Below, piece after piece: positions 7,402 to 9,672 of a stretch of 9,672 nucleotides of DNA. A program made the translations under genes and the position numbers. The stretch's first letter is position 1, and each line of letters begins with the position of its first letter. The DNA is from Ruminococcus sp. GTDB taxonomy: Bacteria > Bacillota > Clostridia > Oscillospirales > Ruminococcaceae. A model generated the notes under the pieces. It was not told the origin of the DNA. It saw only the letters and a list, made by a program, of their open reading frames with translations, and made no database searches. The DNA is taken from the NCBI GenBank assembly GCA_019417865.1, contig DYCW01000429.1:1-9672 (forward strand), in the 5' to 3' direction.

Positions 7402-7430
7402 AGTATACCACAAACTCAAATAAGTTGCAA
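7402..7430 (-). promoter_or_regulatory. Sigma-A promoter for merR
   Basis: On the minus strand, -35 TTGCAA (7425-7430) and -10 TATACT (7402-7407) are 17 bases apart, and TGG directly before the -10 gives an extended -10. The start of transcription would be near 7395, leaving a leader of roughly 105 bases before merR that runs through the dyad at 7371-7389, so bound MerR could hold down its own gene. Confidence 0.7.
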
Positions 7431-7446
7431 GAGGTGATTTCAATAA

Positions 7447-7506
7447 ATGGTTCTTTATTCTACTGGCACGGGCAACAGTCATACAAAAAGGAGCCATAAA
7501 CTATGA
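7447..7506 (+). pseudogene. Flavodoxin head fragment or leader peptide upstream of the lipoprotein
   Basis: ATG 7447 is preceded by AGAGGTGAT (7430-7438) and opens a 19-residue frame, MVLYSTGTGNSHTKRSHKL, ending at TGA 7504-7506, which overlaps the next start codon. VLYSTGTGNS closely matches the first strand and phosphate-binding loop of flavodoxins, which normally start exactly this way. The match stops after about 13 residues, where the ribosome binding site of the next gene begins. The simplest reading is that a stand-alone flavodoxin gene once stood here and lost all but its first codons in a deletion. A translated leader peptide coupled to the next gene is the alternative. Confidence 0.5.
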
Positions 7507-8189
7507 TGAAAAAATTGACCAGTATTTTAATGGCTGCTGTTTTGGCTTTTGCACTTGCAGCCTGCGGCCAGACACAGCAAACAGAATTAACGAACTCATC
7601 TGTTACAGATAAGCAGACGGACATCGAGGAAACTCCCACACAAAGTGCATCGAAAACTATAGAACCTTCTGAAGTGCTGGAGACAACATCACTTTCCGAA
7701 ACAGACGGAAAAACACTGATTGTTTATTTCTCATGGTCTACCTCCGGAAACACTGAAAAAATGGCAGCATACATCCAGGAGCAGACCGGCGGTGACCTGT
7801 TGGAGCTTGAGCCACTGAATCCTTATCCGACTGACTATGAAGAGTGTGGAGATGTAGCACTGGTAGAGCGTGACAACAACGACCGTCCTGAGATTGCGAA
7901 TTTGCCGGATTCTATTGTGGAATATGATACGATTTTTGTGGGTTATCCTATCTGGTGGCATACTGCACCTATGATTATTGGCACCTTTCTGGAAAGTTAT
8001 GATTTGACCGACATGGAGATTTACCCATTTGCACAGTCCGCATCTATGGATACCGAACAGTTTGATAATTCCATGGAGTTTGTTCGGGAAAATGCAGCCG
8101 GTGCCAATGTCCATGACGGATTGTTTGTAGAAGCCACTGACTCCGATGGGATTCGGGAATACCTGACAGCAAATGGATTTTCAGAGTAA
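7503..8189 (+). CDS. Flavodoxin-domain lipoprotein, surface-anchored
   Basis: A 228-residue exported lipoprotein. The signal peptide is MMKK, a hydrophobic stretch 5-17, and lipobox LAAC with C21 as the lipidated residue. Residues 22-68 form a Thr/Ser/Glu-rich linker. The flavodoxin domain runs from about 69 (KTLIVYF) to the end, with the FMN phosphate loop SWSTSGNT at 77-84 and a second family motif, GYPIWWHTAPM, where bound flavin is normally lined by aromatic residues. It should sit on the outer face of the membrane. FMN binding is expected from the intact loop; the electron donor and acceptor are unknown. The ATG at 7503, 9 bases after AAAAAGGAG, is preferred over the one at 7506. It is the first intact gene behind the MerR-type promoter and was once followed, with a 10-base gap, by a DUF4405-like membrane protein gene, now broken. 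Confidence 0.9.
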   Translation: MMKKLTSILMAAVLAFALAACGQTQQTELTNSSVTDKQTDIEETPTQSASKTIEPSEVLETTSLSETDGKTLIVYFSWSTSGNTEKMAAYIQEQTGGDLLELEPLNPYPTDYEECGDVALVERDNNDRPEIANLPDSIVEYDTIFVGYPIWWHTAPMIIGTFLESYDLTDMEIYPFAQSASMDTEQFDNSMEFVRENAAGANVHDGLFVEATDSDGIREYLTANGFSE

Positions 8190-8199
8190 GGAGTATACT

Positions 8200-8434
8200 A
8201 TGAAAAAATATTTGTGATTCTATTAACCTCCTCCATATTCCATTTGTGATGCATGGTTCTCATGACCGTGGCTTTGCTGCTGTTAATGACCTATGAATTG
8301 CTTGATACAACTGTCTACGGTGGATTGGCACAGCTATGATTGCTTTGTTGCTTATATATCATATTTTTAAGCGAAATTGGTATAGCAATCTGTTTCACGG
8401 AAAATATACAGCTTTATACGTATATGGGAAATAG
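8200..8434 (+). pseudogene. Frameshifted DUF4405-type membrane protein gene
   Basis: An intact start region remains: AAGGAG (8188-8193) followed by ATG at 8200, AAAAAATATTTG, then an early stop. One base off, the frame gives IFVILLTSSIF. From 8262 another frame reads TVALLLLMTYELL, and from 8321 a third frame reads WIGTAMIALLLIYHIF, KRNWYSNLFHGKYTALY and stops at 8432. Joined, these pieces resemble a small two- or three-helix DUF4405 protein, whose conserved core is (H)EWxG, HHxxN and W followed by LxxGKY. Between VY (ending 8318) and WIG (8321) only two bases are left where one codon is expected, showing a one-base loss. At least three lesions are present, so a sequencing slip alone is unlikely. 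DUF4405 proteins are thought to be membrane redox or heme-type proteins; that role is inference. Confidence 0.72.
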
Positions 8435-8456
8435 GTAAAAAGAAATGGAGAAAATC

Positions 8457-9518
8457 ATGATAGGAAAAAGATTACTTGCAGGTTTTGTTACTGCTGCGTT
8501 TGGCATATCTATAGCAGGAATTCTTTCTGTGAGTGCAGTGACTACAGAAAAAAATACCGGCTATACCATCGAAGATATTAGAAATTTGCAGGATTTTCTG
8601 CTTGTAAGAGAAACGCCGGATTTAAGAGACAAGGACTATGATTTAAATGATGACGGCAGATGGGACGTATTTGATCTATGTATTATGAAACGTGAATATG
8701 TGAGGACGTCACAGTCAGAAGAGGATATCTCTTCGCCTGATACAGAAAACCTTACTTATGAATATGAGATTGAAGAACTCTATGCCAACAGAGATGGAAA
8801 CCAGATTTACGGCGTAGTTTATATTCCTCAAAATGCCGATGCACAGATGCCTGCGGTTATCTTTTCCCATGGATTTGGTGGAAACTATCAGGTCGGAACA
8901 CAATACGCCGAAGCACTGGCAGAGAAAGGTTATGTTGTATATTGCTTTGATTTTTGCGGCGGCAGTCCCGGAAGTCGAAGCGACGGTTCCACATTGGAAA
9001 TGTCCATTTTTACCGAGCAGGCCGATTTAGAGGCAGTGATTACTATGCTCCAAGGTCTTGACTATGTAGACAGCAGTAATCTCTTTTTGATGGGAACCAG
9101 TCAGGGCGGTGCTGTATCGGCGATTACTGCCGCAGCTCATAAAGAAGAAATCAAAGGTGCAATCCTTTTGTATCCGGCTTTTTGCCTGGTGGATCAAACA
9201 AAGGAACGATTTGATAGTATTGAAGATATTCCCGATACTTATTTCTTAATGTGGATGACCGTTGGTCGAGCATATGCGGAGAATCTACTGGATTATGACA
9301 TTTATGATGCTATTTCCGATTATGAGAAAGATGTCCTGATTTTGCATGGAGATTCCGACAGTATTGTACCGCTTTCCTATTCAGAAAAGGCGTTGGAGGT
9401 CTATTCCTCTGCACGGTTGGAGGTTTTTCCGGGGGCTGGGCATGGTTTCTATGGCCAAGATACGCAACGGGCAATCGGACTTATGCTGGAATATCTCGGT
9501 TCCCATGGGAATCAATAA
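8457..9518 (+). CDS. Secreted alpha/beta hydrolase (esterase-like) with N-terminal dockerin-like repeat
   Basis: A 353-residue exported hydrolase. The start at 8457 is preferred because TGGAG lies 6 bases before it; an upstream ATG at 8445 has a weaker site. The signal peptide is about residues 1-27, cleaved after VSA. Residues 36-83 resemble a type I dockerin: a first helix IEDIRNLQDFLL without its calcium loop, then DLNDDGRWDVFD (62-73), a standard loop with D62, N64, D66 and D73, followed by helix LCIMKREY. After an acidic linker, the hydrolase domain (about 100-353) shows oxyanion motif HGFGGN (138-143), nucleophile S215 in GTSQGG, D301 in HGDSDSIVP and H329 in GAGHGF. It resembles S33/Hydrolase_4 enzymes and rumen cinnamoyl esterases; feruloyl or acetyl ester cleavage is possible but not shown. 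It may share the MerR operon by read-through. Confidence 0.9.
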   Translation: MIGKRLLAGFVTAAFGISIAGILSVSAVTTEKNTGYTIEDIRNLQDFLLVRETPDLRDKDYDLNDDGRWDVFDLCIMKREYVRTSQSEEDISSPDTENLTYEYEIEELYANRDGNQIYGVVYIPQNADAQMPAVIFSHGFGGNYQVGTQYAEALAEKGYVVYCFDFCGGSPGSRSDGSTLEMSIFTEQADLEAVITMLQGLDYVDSSNLFLMGTSQGGAVSAITAAAHKEEIKGAILLYPAFCLVDQTKERFDSIEDIPDTYFLMWMTVGRAYAENLLDYDIYDAISDYEKDVLILHGDSDSIVPLSYSEKALEVYSSARLEVFPGAGHGFYGQDTQRAIGLMLEYLGSHGNQ

Positions 9519-9528
9519 GGAGACTTCA

Positions 9529-9621
9529 ATGAAAAAGAAAATATGTGCTGTTATACTGGCATTATGCGGGATGAACACATCCGGCACAGTAACGCTGGAG
9601 TTGGTTGGAACTGATTACTAA
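9529..9621 (+). pseudogene. 30-residue signal-peptide-like ORF, probably a truncated secreted protein
   Basis: AAGGAG overlaps the stop of the hydrolase gene and is followed 6 bases later by ATG 9529. The frame begins MKKKICAVILALCGMN, a typical basic and hydrophobic export signal, then TSGTVTLELVGTDY and TAA. The good ribosome binding site and export signal imply that a real gene began here; a product of 30 residues is too short for a mature secreted protein. A deletion joining a signal peptide to unrelated or out-of-frame sequence is the likely explanation. A genuine small membrane peptide cannot be excluded. Nothing recognisable lies in the 51 bases after it. Confidence 0.4.
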
Positions 9622-9672
9622 GGACACACTGAACAAAAAGCGATAGATAAAAAAGAATGCAACAACAATCAC

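Noticed and set aside
9622..9672. Insertion sequence end at the right edge
   Set aside because: The last 51 bases are A-rich with no terminal inverted repeat or target duplication visible, and too little sequence is available.

Overview
The window reads as part of a Gram-positive, low-to-mid GC gut or rumen Clostridia chromosome, most likely Ruminococcus or a close relative in the Oscillospiraceae. The reasons are strong AGGAGG-type ribosome binding sites, Firmicutes-style sugar genes, and a secreted hydrolase with a type I dockerin-like calcium loop of the kind typical of Ruminococcus. The genus is an inference; there is no rRNA or marker gene here.

Left part (1-6411, all + strand) is one tightly packed operon for uptake and use of sucrose and/or short fructo-oligosaccharides. 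It holds two ABC permeases (the first cut by the window edge), an MsmX/MsmK-type ATPase, a cytoplasmic GH32 beta-fructofuranosidase, a GH13 sucrose phosphorylase and a PfkB-family fructokinase. Genes overlap by 8-29 bases or lie 3-13 bases apart, each with a good Shine-Dalgarno sequence. The inferred pathway is import as unphosphorylated sugar, removal of terminal fructose by GH32, phosphorolysis of sucrose to glucose-1-phosphate plus fructose, then fructose to fructose-6-phosphate. The solute-binding protein, any operon regulator and the operon promoter are not visible and presumably lie upstream of base 1. A strong intrinsic terminator (6474-6526) closes the operon.

Middle gap (6412-6890) holds that terminator, a short reading frame that looks like the severed head of a mobile-element-type sigma-70-like protein (6651-6740), a symmetric hairpin that could terminate in both directions (6773-6819), and a long hairpin that terminates the minus-strand merR gene (6831-6883).

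Right part (6891-9672) is a MerR-controlled redox/secretion locus in visible decay. A MerR regulator (minus strand) faces a promoter with the 19-base spacer and dyad typical of MerR control. That promoter drives a short flavodoxin-like fragment or leader peptide, a lipoprotein with a flavodoxin domain, a frameshifted DUF4405-type membrane protein, a secreted alpha/beta hydrolase with one dockerin-like repeat, and a 30-residue signal-peptide-like ORF. The regulator, the lipoprotein and the hydrolase look intact; the three small pieces between and after them look like remains of genes. The last 51 bases (9622-9672) hold nothing recognisable.
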